Positions 12,000 to 23,607 of a stretch of 64,000 nt of DNA are shown here, in pieces. The position numbers and the translations under genes were made by a program. Positions within the stretch are counted from its first letter, which is position 1. Each line of letters begins with the position of its first letter. Source of the DNA: Sisyra terminalis (taxonomy: Eukaryota; Arthropoda; Insecta; Neuroptera; Sisyridae); NCBI GenBank assembly GCA_958496175.1, contig OY292274.1, positions 33,953,482 to 34,017,481 on the forward strand, written 5' to 3'. The notes under the pieces were generated by a model. It ran no database searches, was not told the DNA's origin, and saw nothing but the letters and a program-made list of their open reading frames with translations.

Positions 12000-12455
12000 T
12001 AGTAGTTTGTTAGTATTTTTTTTAATTGTTATTTACCGTCGCTTTGTATCTACTAAAGTCTTTAGTGACTCTAGTGCAAGGGCGGATTTAAAGGGGTGGA
12101 TTTAAGGTATTTTTGTATACCATGGAGATTCTATCACAGTACATACTTAGAAGCAAATCAAATTATTAGAGTTGTTAAAATATATGAATAAAATAACAGA
12201 AAGAACATTAATGAAACTCGAATCTATTTCTGGCTGGAATTGCGATATTTTTTCGCTGCATCCCTTTCACACACTTGCAAATGAAAGATGATATTGTGCC
12301 CACTCCAGAAAAAAATCCTAAATCCGCCCTTGATTCTAGAGTTAATTAGAATCCGTAATCGAGAAATATCGACAATTTTCTCGATATAAGAGTCGAACCC
12401 AACACCAACCAGTTTTAGAGCGATCACCTTAACTATTTGGCCACCAGTAGCTCGT
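12000..12455 (-). mobile_element. tRNA-derived SINE, copy 1 (split by a MITE)
   Basis: On the minus strand the head resembles a Leu/Ser-type tRNA: box A TGGCCAAATAGTTAAGG (12443-12427) and box B GGGTTCGACTC (12400-12390). It continues into a body shared with copies at 32600-32800 and 53560-53731 (ATCGAGAAAAT, then CTCTAGA, then AAAGCGACGGTAAATAAC). Without the 257-bp MITE the SINE is about 190 bp. Box A and B suggest an RNA polymerase III promoter inherited from the parental tRNA. The 3' limit is approximate. Confidence 0.75.
12076..12332. mobile_element. hAT-type MITE, family C, nested in a SINE
   Basis: Inverted ends CAAGGGCGGATTTA on both sides enclose a 257-bp element without coding capacity. 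The flanking 8-mers ACTCTAGT (12068-12075) and ATTCTAGA (12333-12340) match at 6 of 8 positions. The SINE copies at 32 and 53 kb run straight through the equivalent CCTAGAGTT/CCTAGAGTTAC site, which confirms the insertion. A 67-codon open frame crosses the right junction (12224-12427, minus) and has no meaning. Confidence 0.85.
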
Positions 12456-13483
12456 ATTGTTATAGTTCATTTGTTAAAGTCTCTTTTGTATACAGTGTTG
12501 TATTGGCTAATTTTTACTCACTTGAAAGATATTTCTTGTTTTACATTTCTTCTGTTAATCAAACACTGACTTGACATAAAAGTATTTCATCCCATTTGAA
12601 ATAACAGTTTATAAAATGGGTTAATAAGAATATGAAACGATGAAATGTTGCCGCAGTTAGGTTGATAGTGGATTTTTATCTCCCAATATAAATTAAATTG
12701 ATCACATTTAAAAGGTTTTTTTTTGTAATTTTATATAAGATTTCACACAACTAACGCTATGTATATTGTATGAGTTCTGAATGCCTCATTTTATAGCGAC
12801 AAATAGGAAAAGCTTTCGGTCATCAACCACAAATCGTTGGGATCGGATATATGTGTGAGGAATACAACATTTCTAAAGCTTCAAAAGTGAAGTCGTTATT
12901 ACATTATTTTTATAGTGTACGATGTTTCTGTTTATTTCCATAAAACCGTTTCCATTTAACCTTCCATTTCACATTTTTAAATATTCTCACATACTTCTAT
13001 AGACAAATGGAAGAAAAACGGATTTTCATATAAACTAAAAAAAATAAATGTCTCATGTATTTATTAAACGAGAGTAAGAGTCACGGAAACAAATAAAAAA
13101 GTTCAAAAACGAACTATTCAACAAGAGTTATAATGTAATGTGCAGGTTGAGGTTTTTATATATATATATATATGAGTATGTAGAGATTGCCTTCTCATCC
13201 TAGTTGTCCTATTACTCGCCCCCTTCTCCACCCCTGCTATCCCATTTCTCATAAATGTTTGATATAAACTGACATGTAGGAATGGCTGCATATACAGGTG
13301 ATAAAAAAACACGATGGATGCGAAATGACTGGTTCATAAATTGTCGATGATAAGATTGAATATGACACGTAACGGAAACGGAATGATCGAAAATGCAAAC
13401 AAAAAATCATAATAATAGTAATAATGAATATGATATATGGCATCGATATAAATAAAGCTATAAAGGCATAAAAACTCTAATCA

Positions 13484-13528
<45 letters not shown>

Positions 13529-15175
13529 CTAAATGGATTTCATTTTTATTCATATATGCGCGAAAGCTCATATAATATTTATATTTTAATGAATTTAGCT
13601 GTCTGATTGAACGTATGTACAAAGTGGGTTATACGTATGATGAGTTGAATGTGTTGAAATTTGCAAGAAAGAAATATTTCTCCTTCAATACGAACCGACT
13701 AGGCGGTGGCTCATTCATCTTATTCAAATTATTTATTGTGTTACCGGTGCTGCCACTATGCGGTTTTACAAGAACGAAAACCAGTTTCCATCTCGGGCAA
13801 AAACTATTCATTCCAAGAGCTTAGCCGTAAATCCTAGCTACTGCTTTTCCCTTTACCGTCCTTTTCTCTGCATGTTCCATCATTCCCTCCGTCATTCTTC
13901 ATCATCATCCAATTTTACCTGGATGTATAGGTTGAGATCTCGACACATTTTAAATGTTGCCAAGATAAATGAAAAATCTGTCAACGCGATACTATAAAAA
14001 TGTAGGATTTACCATTATTTAGTCGTATTTCGTTTAATTTAGCTAATGAACAATTTCGGAATAAATCTTTATTGAAAATAATCAAAATAATGTAATTGCC
14101 GTATATTGTACGTCATTAAATCGAAAGGTTCATAAAATTTACAATATAAATTGGGCGAATGATAAAAGGGTAATTTTATTTATTCTTCGTAAGCGTGAAA
14201 ATTCATTCACGATAATGTTAATCGTATTTTTCATTTAACATCTGTTCTCGTATGGAAAATATTTCAACGTTTAAGTATATATTTAATATATACACAGATT
14301 ATATTCGGATATCTATTAAACGTTAAAAGATAAAATATTGAACGGGCAATCGAATGGAAACGAACGTGAGCTTTTAAGCTTTGCTCTCGTAAAATTAAGG
14401 AAATGATTCAAGAGATGGTTTTATGCTGATAATAGTGCTTAGAAGGATTTTTGTTATTGAAACTTTAGAAGCTTATGTTTTTTTTTGCTACGATTTTATT
14501 TTTGAATTTATTCCAGGATTACGTAGCAAACATACATAGTTTAATCTGCATGAACAATATAACTACTATATAAATAAAAATATACAGATTTTATTTTAAG
14601 TGCTTTCTTATTTTTAAACAAAAAGCAAAATTGTTTATTTACAATGCTAAATAATTTATTTATTTCCGAGGCGCAATTAACAAATAAATGAATGATTATA
14701 ACTTATGTCATATGACTCAATTTCTTTTTTTCTTAATTGAACACAACACGCACGAAGCATAAATGATAGGAGAACAAAAGCTATCGTCCACGAAATAAGG
14801 GCATAGTGCAGAGAACTCCATAGTTAATAGTATAAATGTATAAATATGAGTGCCAGAAACATTTTTATATAATTCATAAGAGATTAACAGTTTCAATAGA
14901 AAATTGTTTCCTAAACATAAGTAGACTTAAGTAATAATTAATTTACTTTGTAATAATAGTATTAAATTATATGAAAAACATGAATATAATGTTTTGACAA
15001 CTTTAGTTTCAGTTGAATAACAATAACAAAAAAGTGAATAATCAATAACAATTCAGTACATTAAGTTGGTCATGTTTCTTAGCGACAATGCGCTGATAGT
15101 GGCTGAAAAAATAATTAAGCCATGTCTAAATTTTTGAGGATACAAGAACTAATAAATTGTCTATGTCGTTCGTTC
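12456..15175. other. Non-coding stretch with microsatellites
   Basis: No gene is recognised. (TA)n tracts lie at 13157-13173 and 13486-13526. The interval 13690-13990 is less AT-rich and carries overlapping open frames of 60-79 codons on both strands without known motifs. It may be a non-coding conserved segment or simply unique sequence. Confidence 0.5.
13486..13526. repeat. (AT)n microsatellite
   Basis: About 20 uninterrupted AT units. A second, shorter (TA)n run lies at 13157-13173. Confidence 0.95.
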
Positions 15176-15600
15176 TCCTGTTATTTATTCTTCGTGGCAA
15201 GGCGTTTCAACAGTCTTTAGTTGGTATCATCAGGCAATGTTTATTGTGTCAATTGTATACAAATTTCATATAATGAGTTTGTTTTAAATAATTTGTCGTC
15301 AAGGATATTAGATGGATCCTGTTTGTGGGCTATATACATACATTTTATATTCTTCCAGGATAGTTCATTTGTAATGCTTTCTTTCAAATATGTAGCGGCT
15401 TAAAGTTTGTTTCGATATATATGCATTCCTGATTTTCGTCATAAAGATGTTTCGTAAAATTTGAAGATATTGATTAGGTTTTCTGGGTATAGGTTTCTTA
15501 TATTTAGTTCCGAAAGATCTACGAGCTTGGTCAATGTAGAATGGTTTACATGAGCGACATCTAATTTTATATATTCCGGTTTTATTTTCTATTATGATTT
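15176..15600 (-). pseudogene. Penelope-like element, GIY-YIG endonuclease 3' remnant (copy 1)
   Basis: On the minus strand, starting near 15590, the frame reads ENKTGIYKIRCRSCKPFY then IDQARRSFGTKYK. This is the start of the C-terminal GIY-YIG nuclease domain of Penelope-like retroelements, usually FYIGQTGRSF. GIY is kept but YIG has become YID. Stops and frame changes follow, ending in a YEICIQLTQ peptide homologous to the end of the 28-kb copy. Beyond the stop, CTGATGA (15233-15227) and GAAAC (15208-15204) are present, a decayed hammerhead core. The reverse transcriptase part is missing, so this is a 5'-truncated dead copy. Confidence 0.85.
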
Positions 15601-15620
15601 ATGCATTCAAAGTAATTTAG

Positions 15621-16573
15621 GGTCCAATCCTTTTCAATCTCTACGTTGCGGACTTTCCGTCACTAGACCACTGCATCACCTCAATGTACGCGGATGACAT
15701 CGCCATCTTCAACCTGGACAAAGGTCTTCAAAGGGCCGTTCATAAAACCCAGAAATCTATCAACCACCTATCTTCCTGGTTCAGTAGATGGAAAATTCTC
15801 AAATTCTCATAAATCCATCTAAAAGTGTCGCAAAAATTTTCTCTCTAAGACATTTCTCCAACCAATTGGAGCCTATCGTGTTGGGTTACATGGAAATTCC
15901 GTGGTGTGAGAAAAAAACGCCTGTTAAATATCTGGGCATACTTCTGGACTCGAAATTAACCTGGCAAAACTACATCTCAAGTAAAATCAGAGAAGCCAAC
16001 ACTCGACTCATCCAACTATACCCACTTATCAACAGAAGGTCTCGTCTAAGTATGGAATGCTCATTGATGATATACAAATCAGTCATTAGACCACTTCTCA
16101 CATACCCTTGTGCAGTCTGGCTCCCATCCTCAAAGAAAAATCATAATGAGCTACAAGTGTTCCAAAATAGAGTCTTGAGGATTATCACTAAAGCGCCATG
16201 GTATGTGAGAAACAACCAAATTAATCACGAAATGAACGTTCCATACTTAAAAGACTTTCTAACCGCACTCACAAGGAACTTCCTTAACGGCCTAGAAAAT
16301 TGTCCTAGTGCAGTGGAACTAGGCTTGGGAGAAACCATAAATCATAGAAGGCTGAAGCGGAAACTCCCACAAGAGCTCCAAGAAATAGTAGATGTTTGAC
16401 CACAAGATCAAGAACCAACCAACAATTAAAAAAATACAAAAGACAGAGGAATGAAGTTCGACTCCTCCAGCTACTTAAACGCCGCTAAAGACCAATTGCC
16501 TGCCATCACCACCATGATATAGCGACACATCGCTGAACTGGTGCAAAATTACATAATAGTCCACAAAAAAAAA
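15621..16573 (+). pseudogene. Jockey-type LINE reverse transcriptase, 3' end
   Basis: Non-LTR reverse transcriptase from within the palm domain to the stop. It begins at GPILFNLYVADFP (motif B/C region) and carries the catalytic YADD at 15687-15698, then SSWFSRWKI, the thumb motif VKYLGILLDSKLTW and the Jockey-type tail QNRVLRIITKAPWYVRN. The last frame is open from 15788 to the stop at 16397-16399. An exact 8-bp tandem duplication (AAATTCTC, 15793-15808) breaks the frame between the two halves. A short 3' UTR ends in an A-run near 16573. It is 5'-truncated, as most LINE copies are, and abuts the Penelope-like fragment. GC content is visibly higher than the surroundings. Confidence 0.92.
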
Positions 16574-16575
16574 GT

Positions 16576-16888
16576 AATTTCATAAAATGCTCTTATTTTG
16601 ATATAACAAAAATAGACAATTCATTTTTATTTTTAAAAATATAAACTAATTTTGCGTTGTATTAAGCGTTAAAAAAGTTTCGTGTTTAACGGTACTTTAA
16701 TTACAAAATTTGAAATTTCGATTGTTGATCAGATGACGTGTAATGTTATACAAACTTTCATCACCCGTTTCCGCCCTTTTAGGGAAGGCATTTTGAAAAA
16801 TCCCCATATATATATTATTGATAATATGCATTTAGCAAAAAGTTGTTATTTTCACGTAACAAATATAAAGAATTTAATTTTATTTTCA
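16576..16888. other. Dispersed-repeat-like segment
   Basis: Around 16700-16810 the sequence has TTTCGATTGTTGATCAG and CGCCCTTTTAGGG followed by TTTTGAAAAA, echoed at 24165-24255. This suggests tails of one old repeat family. An open frame of 104 codons crosses it (16682-16996) and runs into the mariner end, so it is not a gene. Confidence 0.35.
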
Positions 16889-17712
16889 TTAGGTTGGAGA
16901 AAAATAAATCCATTTTTTTACCTAAACTTCAAAGTTTTATTTAAAATGTTTTGGATTGTCCGATTTAGACCAAATATGTTCCGTTTTGTTCTATAATTCG
17001 CTGCCATTTTAAATGTAGCTTCATAGTGCCTCTTTAATCTGTATTGGATTGGTCCTTATTGGCGAAGAACTCTAGTAATTGATACTTACAATCTTCTCTT
17101 GATACCAATTTCTTATCACTAAGAAAGTTTTACAATGCAAGAAATATGGTAATCGCTTGTTACCAGGTCCAGACTAAATGGTGAAGACATAAAAACTTTC
17201 CAACTAATCTCCCGGAGTTTCTGACGAGTCACTAAACGTATGTGGCCTAGCGTTGTTCTGATGGGATATGATACCTTATTCGTTGGTCAATTCTGACCGT
17301 TTTTAATCAATCGCTAGCTTCAAACAGTCCAGTTATTGATAGTAGAGATCTGAATTTAGTGTTTTGTTTATATGAAACTCATAAAAATTATTCCCTTGCA
17401 GTCCCACCAAATGCACAGCAGAATTTTTTTGGTTATTAGTCCTAGTTTGGCCACCGTTTAAGCTGCTTTACTGCGCTTTCTACCACGATCGTTGTCGCTC
17501 TATGTTGTCGATTGTTCCCATTTATCATCCTCAATCTCATCCGTTGAAAAAATGGGTCGATTTCATTCCGTTTGGCTAAGCCTTGGCAGATGGAAATTCG
17601 ATCCATTATGTTTTTTGGTGTTAGTTGGTGTGGTATCCAAACTTCAAACTTCTTTTTGAATCCAGCTTTGTGCAATTATCTTAAAAATGCTTTATGGTCG
17701 ATATTTATCTTC
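16889..17712 (-). pseudogene. Mariner transposase (DD34D type), 5'-truncated
   Basis: Minus-strand frames read, in order: HKAGFKKKFEVWIPHQLT (junction after the DNA-binding region), the DDKW/NIERQRSW segment, HQNNARPH (normally HQDNARPH), SDYH and finally IMKLHLKWQRIIEQNGTYL. The plus-strand end TTAGGTTGGAGAAAAATAAA at 16889 looks like a mariner terminal inverted repeat. The second catalytic Asp is Asn, and there are several stops and frameshifts, so it is inactive. The helix-turn-helix part and the other inverted repeat are missing beyond 17712. Subfamily is uncertain; the C-terminal motif resembles the mellifera group. Confidence 0.9.
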
Positions 17713-17720
17713 CGGACTTG

Positions 17721-17760
17721 ATTTTACTTTACTTTATTTACTTTATTTACTTTATTTTAC
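17721..17760. repeat. TTTAC/TTTA tandem repeat
   Basis: Short degenerate repeats of ACTTTATTT and ACTTT follow the broken end of the mariner fragment. Confidence 0.8.
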
Positions 17761-18074
17761 TATTTTCACTTGATTTTACCGACAATACCAATACTTTTCA
17801 TTGTTCAATGTTGTTTCATCGTTATTACCCCATTGTTTGTTTTTATATTTTTAAATAAATTCTTTTTTAAAATAAAAGTAGTCTTAGTTATTTTTTTAAT
17901 TTAGCTATCTGACAATAAAACTTTCGTTAAAATCGGTTCAGCCGTTCTTCTATTATCTGAACCAAATAGCCAGATAGACAGATATTTCAAAAATTGCATT
18001 TTTGGAATGTAGACTACATAAACTTTCATATAAATCTAGCATAAAATTGGTATTTTTGTACTACAAACACTTTA

Positions 18075-18694
18075 TTATCATTTATATTATTAGACACACT
18101 TAAGATTTTATACAAAGTGTACATATTCTACTAAAATAAATTTAATATTGTTTACTTTTTACATTATAAAAAGTTGTATTGATTTTTAAGAAAAATATTT
18201 TTATTTTTTTTTTAAATTTTTTTAATATTTGTAAGGAGATTTGATCCCCTTGATTTGAAACCCATTGAAAATATGTAGAAGTTGCGGAAGAAGAAAGTAG
18301 CTAAAAAGGTGGTCACAACAGAAAAATAGCCCTTAGAAAACATACTCCTGTATGGAATCATCATCTACAAATACAGAAGACAGTATTGTCCTACTGAGAT
18401 AGCGCAAAATGGGAACTTAAATATCAGTAACCGGGCGTTCAATTAAGTATTAATTAATTCAGCTCGCCATAATTAAGAAGATGTTTAATTAATTTGATGG
18501 TAAACATTTATTTTTTAGTAAATATGATTTTTGATCACGCTAGTTGGTAATAAGCGTAATAAATAAAATGCAGGAAAGTTAAGTACAGGAAAAAAGTTAA
18601 ACCCAATAAAAAAAAAAAATGGACCCAAAATAAAATAGCTCTTACTTCAGGTTTTTTACAAAACCTATAGTGCGTCTATTAATATGGCCAGGGG
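18075..18694 (+). mobile_element. Tc1-like element remnant, copy 1
   Basis: Homologous along about 600 bp to the complete short Tc1-like element at 42618-43239. It contains the end of the transposase: from 18246 the frame reads PLDLKPIENM-stop-KLRKKKVAKKVV. This matches the Tc1 motif DLNPIENLW, whose Glu is the third catalytic residue. A second stop follows. The right end GCGTCTATTAATATGGCCAG is recognisable as the inverted terminal repeat of the sibling, but the final bases and the left end have decayed. Two catalytic Asp regions are missing. Confidence 0.8.
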
Positions 18695-21600
18695 TATGTA
18701 TGTGGTGTGTAGATGAATAGATAATAGAAGATGGAAATAAAATGTTTGAGAAAGGGATATAAGAATCATTAAGAGCTTCGCATTTAAAAACACTGAACTT
18801 AAGTATGTAATTAATGACAAAAATTGTTTAGAACTCAGGAAATGTATTTAAAAAGTTTACATTTAAAATAATCGCCAGCAAGACAATAATGAAGAACCCA
18901 ATTAAATAAAATATATTTTTTCTTTTAGAGGAAAAACAGAACGTAAGAGAAAAATACTATACTTTTTCCATTGAATCGGGCACATTTTTCCCGTTTAAAT
19001 AGACGTGAGAAAAGTGGGAACACGGGTTGTATCAAATGTGTCTTCTTGAATTATTGTTATAATTAAAAACCCGAAAAATAAACTTTATATTTCCCCGAAG
19101 AGGACGTTTTTAATTAAAATCCCGAAAAAAGGACCGATTTTTTGGGATACAATTATTCATTCAGTTGAAAAAGAAAAAATTAACAGGTGGTTTGAGATAA
19201 GTAGAATATGTTTTGTGTAGGTAGTAAAGTAGGTACCTATAATTTAATTTTATGCTACAAATAGGTTCTTCTTAGTTGAACCACTTTTATTGATACAACG
19301 TGTCATTATTTATTATCGAGATTTTGTATTCTTTTCCTAGCTTATCACAACCCCTCTAGCGCACCTACCATTATTTTTCTTGTCTTCCGATTTTCTGTTT
19401 TTCGTACGAATATAAGGGATGAAAAATAAAATATAATACGATGAAACAATGTAAACTGACGCGAAACGATCGTCTCACGTGACGAATAAATGAAATGTAA
19501 CAGAAACTCTTAGTCGGTGTGAAGTCTTTTCTGTTTGGCTTTGACTATGGGGGAGTTTTTGTACCGCGCTTATGTATGCTTTTAGGGGTGAAGGTGTTGG
19601 TGGGTGGACGTATGTTTATCTATGGTAATAAGAGTGAATTGCCAAATGAAGGTAATCAAATAAGACTAAAAAAGAAATATATGTTACGTACATAGTTGAC
19701 ATTTATGCAAATCATGACACCCCTCACTAGTTTGAGTCGTTATTCTTTATCTTATATCTCTCTTCTTTTCATTCAAATCAAACATATATTCATCTTTATG
19801 TTAAAGCTAAGAACATCTTGAATGTAACAAATAAAGTCTTTTTTAGAACTTTATCATTCCGGAGCCTCTAAAACACTATTAACACTAATGCGAAAAGGGA
19901 TGTTATTCTATTTATTATATAGGATTTAGAACAAATTTTAAGGGATGAGAGTGGTGTATATTTGTGTCACCGGAACAATAACAATGTTTTCTTTTTCCTT
20001 TTTTGTGGTTTTTTTAAAATCTTATGTTCTTTAAGTATAAATCAACCGGAGACTCGATAAGAATTTTTTCGCATTAGAGATAAATTACAAAAGAACAAAT
20101 AAATAAAAACTTCTTTATCAAATGTTAACAATAAGATAATTGAGTTGAAGAATAATAAATGAGAAAATAAAGAAAAATATATTATCTGGTTATACCAACG
20201 TGGGTATTAAGAACAAAAAAAATCTCTGAAAGATAAAATACATATATACATGTACATTTATAAACATATATTTAAAATCAAATTAAAATATTTCCTCGAG
20301 TAATAGCGGCTATATATCAAATATTTCTTCGGGGTGGTTTTAAATGATTTTGCCTTCATAGATTCTCTTTGAATAAAAGAGGAAATTTGCCAAGAAAATT
20401 TTCCTAGATTTTTTTATCATTCTTTTTTGTTTTATCCGCCACTTGGGAATACATGAGGAATTTCTGTCTCGTATTTTTAAATTTGTTACCACATTAAGAC
20501 CATTTTATTCCTCTCTGAAAAAAAAAACATATTGAGTTTCCTTGTTTCCTTCACAATTTATACATTTCCTCCGCAACGACAATAATTAGGTATAATTGGT
20601 ACTTGATGGTTCGCAATTTGAGGTTTGCTTGGAAAGATAAATTTGTGAGGCAAAACTTTCTGCGGAAACATTCCCAATTTATTACAAACAATTTATTAAC
20701 AGCGAATTGAAATACGAGTTTATAACAGTATCGTTTTTCTTTTAATAAGTTAAATATATTATTATTCCTACACAAATAACTTAATAATATTTACATGCTG
20801 CGTTTTTGGTGAAATTGTTCAAAATATTGAAGGATATTTGCCAGAAGTTAAATTATCCATTCCGTTTCTATCAGCTTGCGGTTATTTTTTCTTTCAATAT
20901 ATTCAAATAGCAATAATAATTTCCAGATTTTGTATTAGTATGTGTTGAATGTATTTGGTAACAAAAGCTTATGAATGAATCTAACTTGGTTCCAGTGGCA
21001 ACTCGATAACAAAACTCCAATGAAAGAGGGAAAATGAGCTTAAGGTTGAAAATATGAAGATGAAAAGCAAGAATTCGGCAGTGTGAGGGAAAGATGTAAG
21101 CTTTAGAAATTTATCTTTTGAAATATTTCTTGCGTCTGGTCGGCGTTTGAAAATGATTTTGCTCGATGCTCTTTAGAAGTAAATAATTCAATTTATTTTT
21201 GGGATCAAGTGCTTGGGAATATGAAAAACCAAATATGACAGGGAAGATTTTAAGATTTTGACACGAATTGAAGACGGAAAAAATTCTTCATTTTTATTTG
21301 CGTAAAAAAGGGAATAATTCACTATTTAATTTTTACAGTAAAGCCTGACGCTGTATAAGACAAACCAAAACGAAAAAAAATCAACTTCTTTTTTCAAGCC
21401 CAATTTAATGGTATTACCATCAGCCAATTCATAATGTTATATTACACGAAACACTAACGTTTAGACAGTTTTATGCTTTAAAGGCCGATATAGCATTACA
21501 CATATAAATTGCCACCTTCATCCCACACTTTCTATCAATTCTTGCTCGAACATCTCAAGCCAATTCCAAATTTAAACCATTACATCATATTAATAATTTA

Positions 21601-22639
21601 GAGTTATTATGGCTTAAAAGATTTGCCTATAACGGTTTGCATGTTAATCTTACAACATTTCTATAACACGGTTCTAAAAAAAGCGTGTGTGGAAAGATTT
21701 TAGAAGGGATGATTTATAAATTTTTTGCTTTACTCGTAAATTTATTGTCATGTTGGCGTCTGATAAAGAGATTATCGATGAAAAGCCTATGTGATCACTT
21801 AATCCTAGTAATATATTCTGAGACTAGATCAAGAATCGAATGGCAAATAATTGATATTTATATTCTTCGTTTCATTTTTTACTATTAGCAAAAGTGTTTT
21901 ATTCCACTTTTTTTTAAATTCTCCTTAGTGTCATAAATTCATTCTATACGTCCCAACATTTATAGCATTAACGCCACGGCCCCTCTCTCGTGCCAGCCTT
22001 AAATTTAAACATGTCCTCCGCAAAATATGTTTCGGATATTTAATTAATTCAAAGAGGCATTTCATTTAACATTGTTTTAGGATGGTTTCGCTACATAGAG
22101 TAATAGTTTTCGAATTGGATATCAAAGAAGGGGGATGAAAGTAGGACGAATGGGTGGTTGAAAAGCCATTCAGCTTCGATTAGTTCGTATTTGGGTATGA
22201 GTTTTGTATAATCATTTTGTCTGCTATTAGATTTGAATAAATGCAATAGGTACTCGTAATAACCACCTTTCACCCTGTCCCGTTGATGTCGCGCTTTGAA
22301 ATTGTACGACTGCGATTAACAACGATTGCATCCTCATCCTCTATTCCAAAAACTATAACAAGTGAACTGCTAAATGCATTTAATATGCACCGGTCAAATT
22401 AATTGGTGTCAACTAACTTTAATTTATATGTCACAGGACCTTTCGATGCGATTTAGAACGATTTACTTTGGATGTTTGTATTTAATTCAAATATTGGAAT
22501 GGAACAATTACGGTTTATTATTATTGCAAAATGGTTGGAATTTTTGGATCGGCACTTTGGAATGAGTTGGTTTTTTGTTTGTATTTTATAAAATCAGAGA
22601 AAATAAATGAGATGTGTTTTTGCAAAAAAATAAAAATAA
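18695..22639. other. Non-coding stretch, nothing recognised
   Basis: Nearly 4 kb without a recognisable gene or repeat. Open frames of 60-77 codons (for example 20551-20775 minus, 21685-21888 plus) lack known motifs. Composition alternates between AT-rich and moderately mixed, as in unique intergenic or intronic DNA. Confidence 0.5.
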
Positions 22640-22915
22640 TAGCCTTGCAATATCGATGGGTTTTTATTGTTTTATTGAAAAACAGGTCACATAAAGCGAC
22701 GCCGACATTTCGGTTTATATCACCTGGTGTAACAACAATCTTGCTGATGGTAATCTACGATCGTGTCGGGACTCGCGTTCTCTATCACCTCATCCTGCAG
22801 GGAATTGTTCACCCAACGCCATGTGACGTCGTCTCCTTTTCTACCACATAACCACACACCTACCTCTTGCACGAAAATTTTTATTGTAATGGGCTTTTCA
22901 TTCATTTTCTCTAAA
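22640..22915 (-). other. Possible retroelement 3' tail
   Basis: A block noticeably richer in G/C than its neighbours. On the minus strand an open stretch reads WLCGRKGDDVTWRWVNNSLQ and then a stop. It continues with ACCAGGTGATATAAACCG and AAATGTCGGCGTCGC and ends in two AATAAA-like signals before an A-rich run. That layout resembles the 3' end of a retroelement or a processed transcript. I do not recognise the protein, and the call is tentative. Confidence 0.3.
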
Positions 22916-23368
22916 ATGACAAAGATTTGGAATTTTCAATGAAAAAAATGTCTCATCTACTCACCTATTGGTACATTATTTGTTCGTAATAAAATTTATC
23001 ATCAAAAGTCTCAAATGAGACGTGCCAACTTTATTCAACACTTGCTGATGCCCTCGACTCCGTCTGCGTAACGTAAGTGTTGGCTATATTTTAACCTTTT
23101 TCTCAAAATTATTACCTTCCTGCAATGTACAACTTTACCGCGAAGTCGAAATTTGTATAATTGCACAACACTTAGTTCCTCAATAATCAAGTATAATCAT
23201 TTTGTATCTATACACTTATTATTGAAATATCTGAATTTCAACAATATAATTAAACCATATTGGATAGTCTCGAGTTCACCATACACAATTGGACGTATGC
23301 CTTTTGCTCTTGAAGAGCATTTTAAATTTCATTTATCATTATAACTTAACGTATATTTAACATTCTAT

Positions 23369-23378
23369 CCCCCCCCCC
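23369..23378. repeat. C10 homopolymer
   Basis: Ten consecutive C residues, exceptional in this AT-rich window. It sits about 50 bp upstream of the possible 5' exon at 23400-23445. Confidence 0.9.
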
Positions 23379-23389
23379 TAAATTATTAT

Positions 23390-23445
23390 TCTTTCTCTGT
23401 CGATAGGAGCCACTAACTTTAGTTCACAAAAATGCCGGTAAGTAT
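23390..23445 (+). other. Possible short 5' exon with splice donor (uncertain)
   Basis: TTCTTTCTCTGTCG, a pyrimidine-rich stretch, is followed about 20 nt later by CACAAAAATGCCG and then GTAAGT, a consensus splice donor directly after two codons. The order (pyrimidine-rich start, short leader, ATG, donor) resembles the first exons of ribosomal-protein-type genes. The nearest downstream acceptor, TTTTTCAG at about 23517-23524, leads to a stop after a few codons, so no coding exon can be joined here. Confidence 0.2.
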
Positions 23446-23560
23446 TATCTTTTAGTTCGCCGAATTTCAGGGGGTGCTCGCTCATTAATATATTTATTTG
23501 TGAATTCGTATTTCGATTTTTCAGGTTTACAATATATGAAAGACAATAAGTTTAATGCTC

Positions 23561-23607
23561 ACTTATAAACTTATACATATAAACTTATACTTATAACACT
23601 TATAAAT
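23561..23607. repeat. ACTTATA-rich tandem repeat
   Basis: Five or six imperfect units of (A)ACTTATAMA in a row. Simple sequence with no function visible. Confidence 0.8.

Noticed and set aside
12390..12443. Possible tRNA gene
   Set aside because: Box A and B are good, but no acceptor stem or anticodon arm forms, and the segment recurs with a constant body at 32 and 53 kb. It is a SINE.
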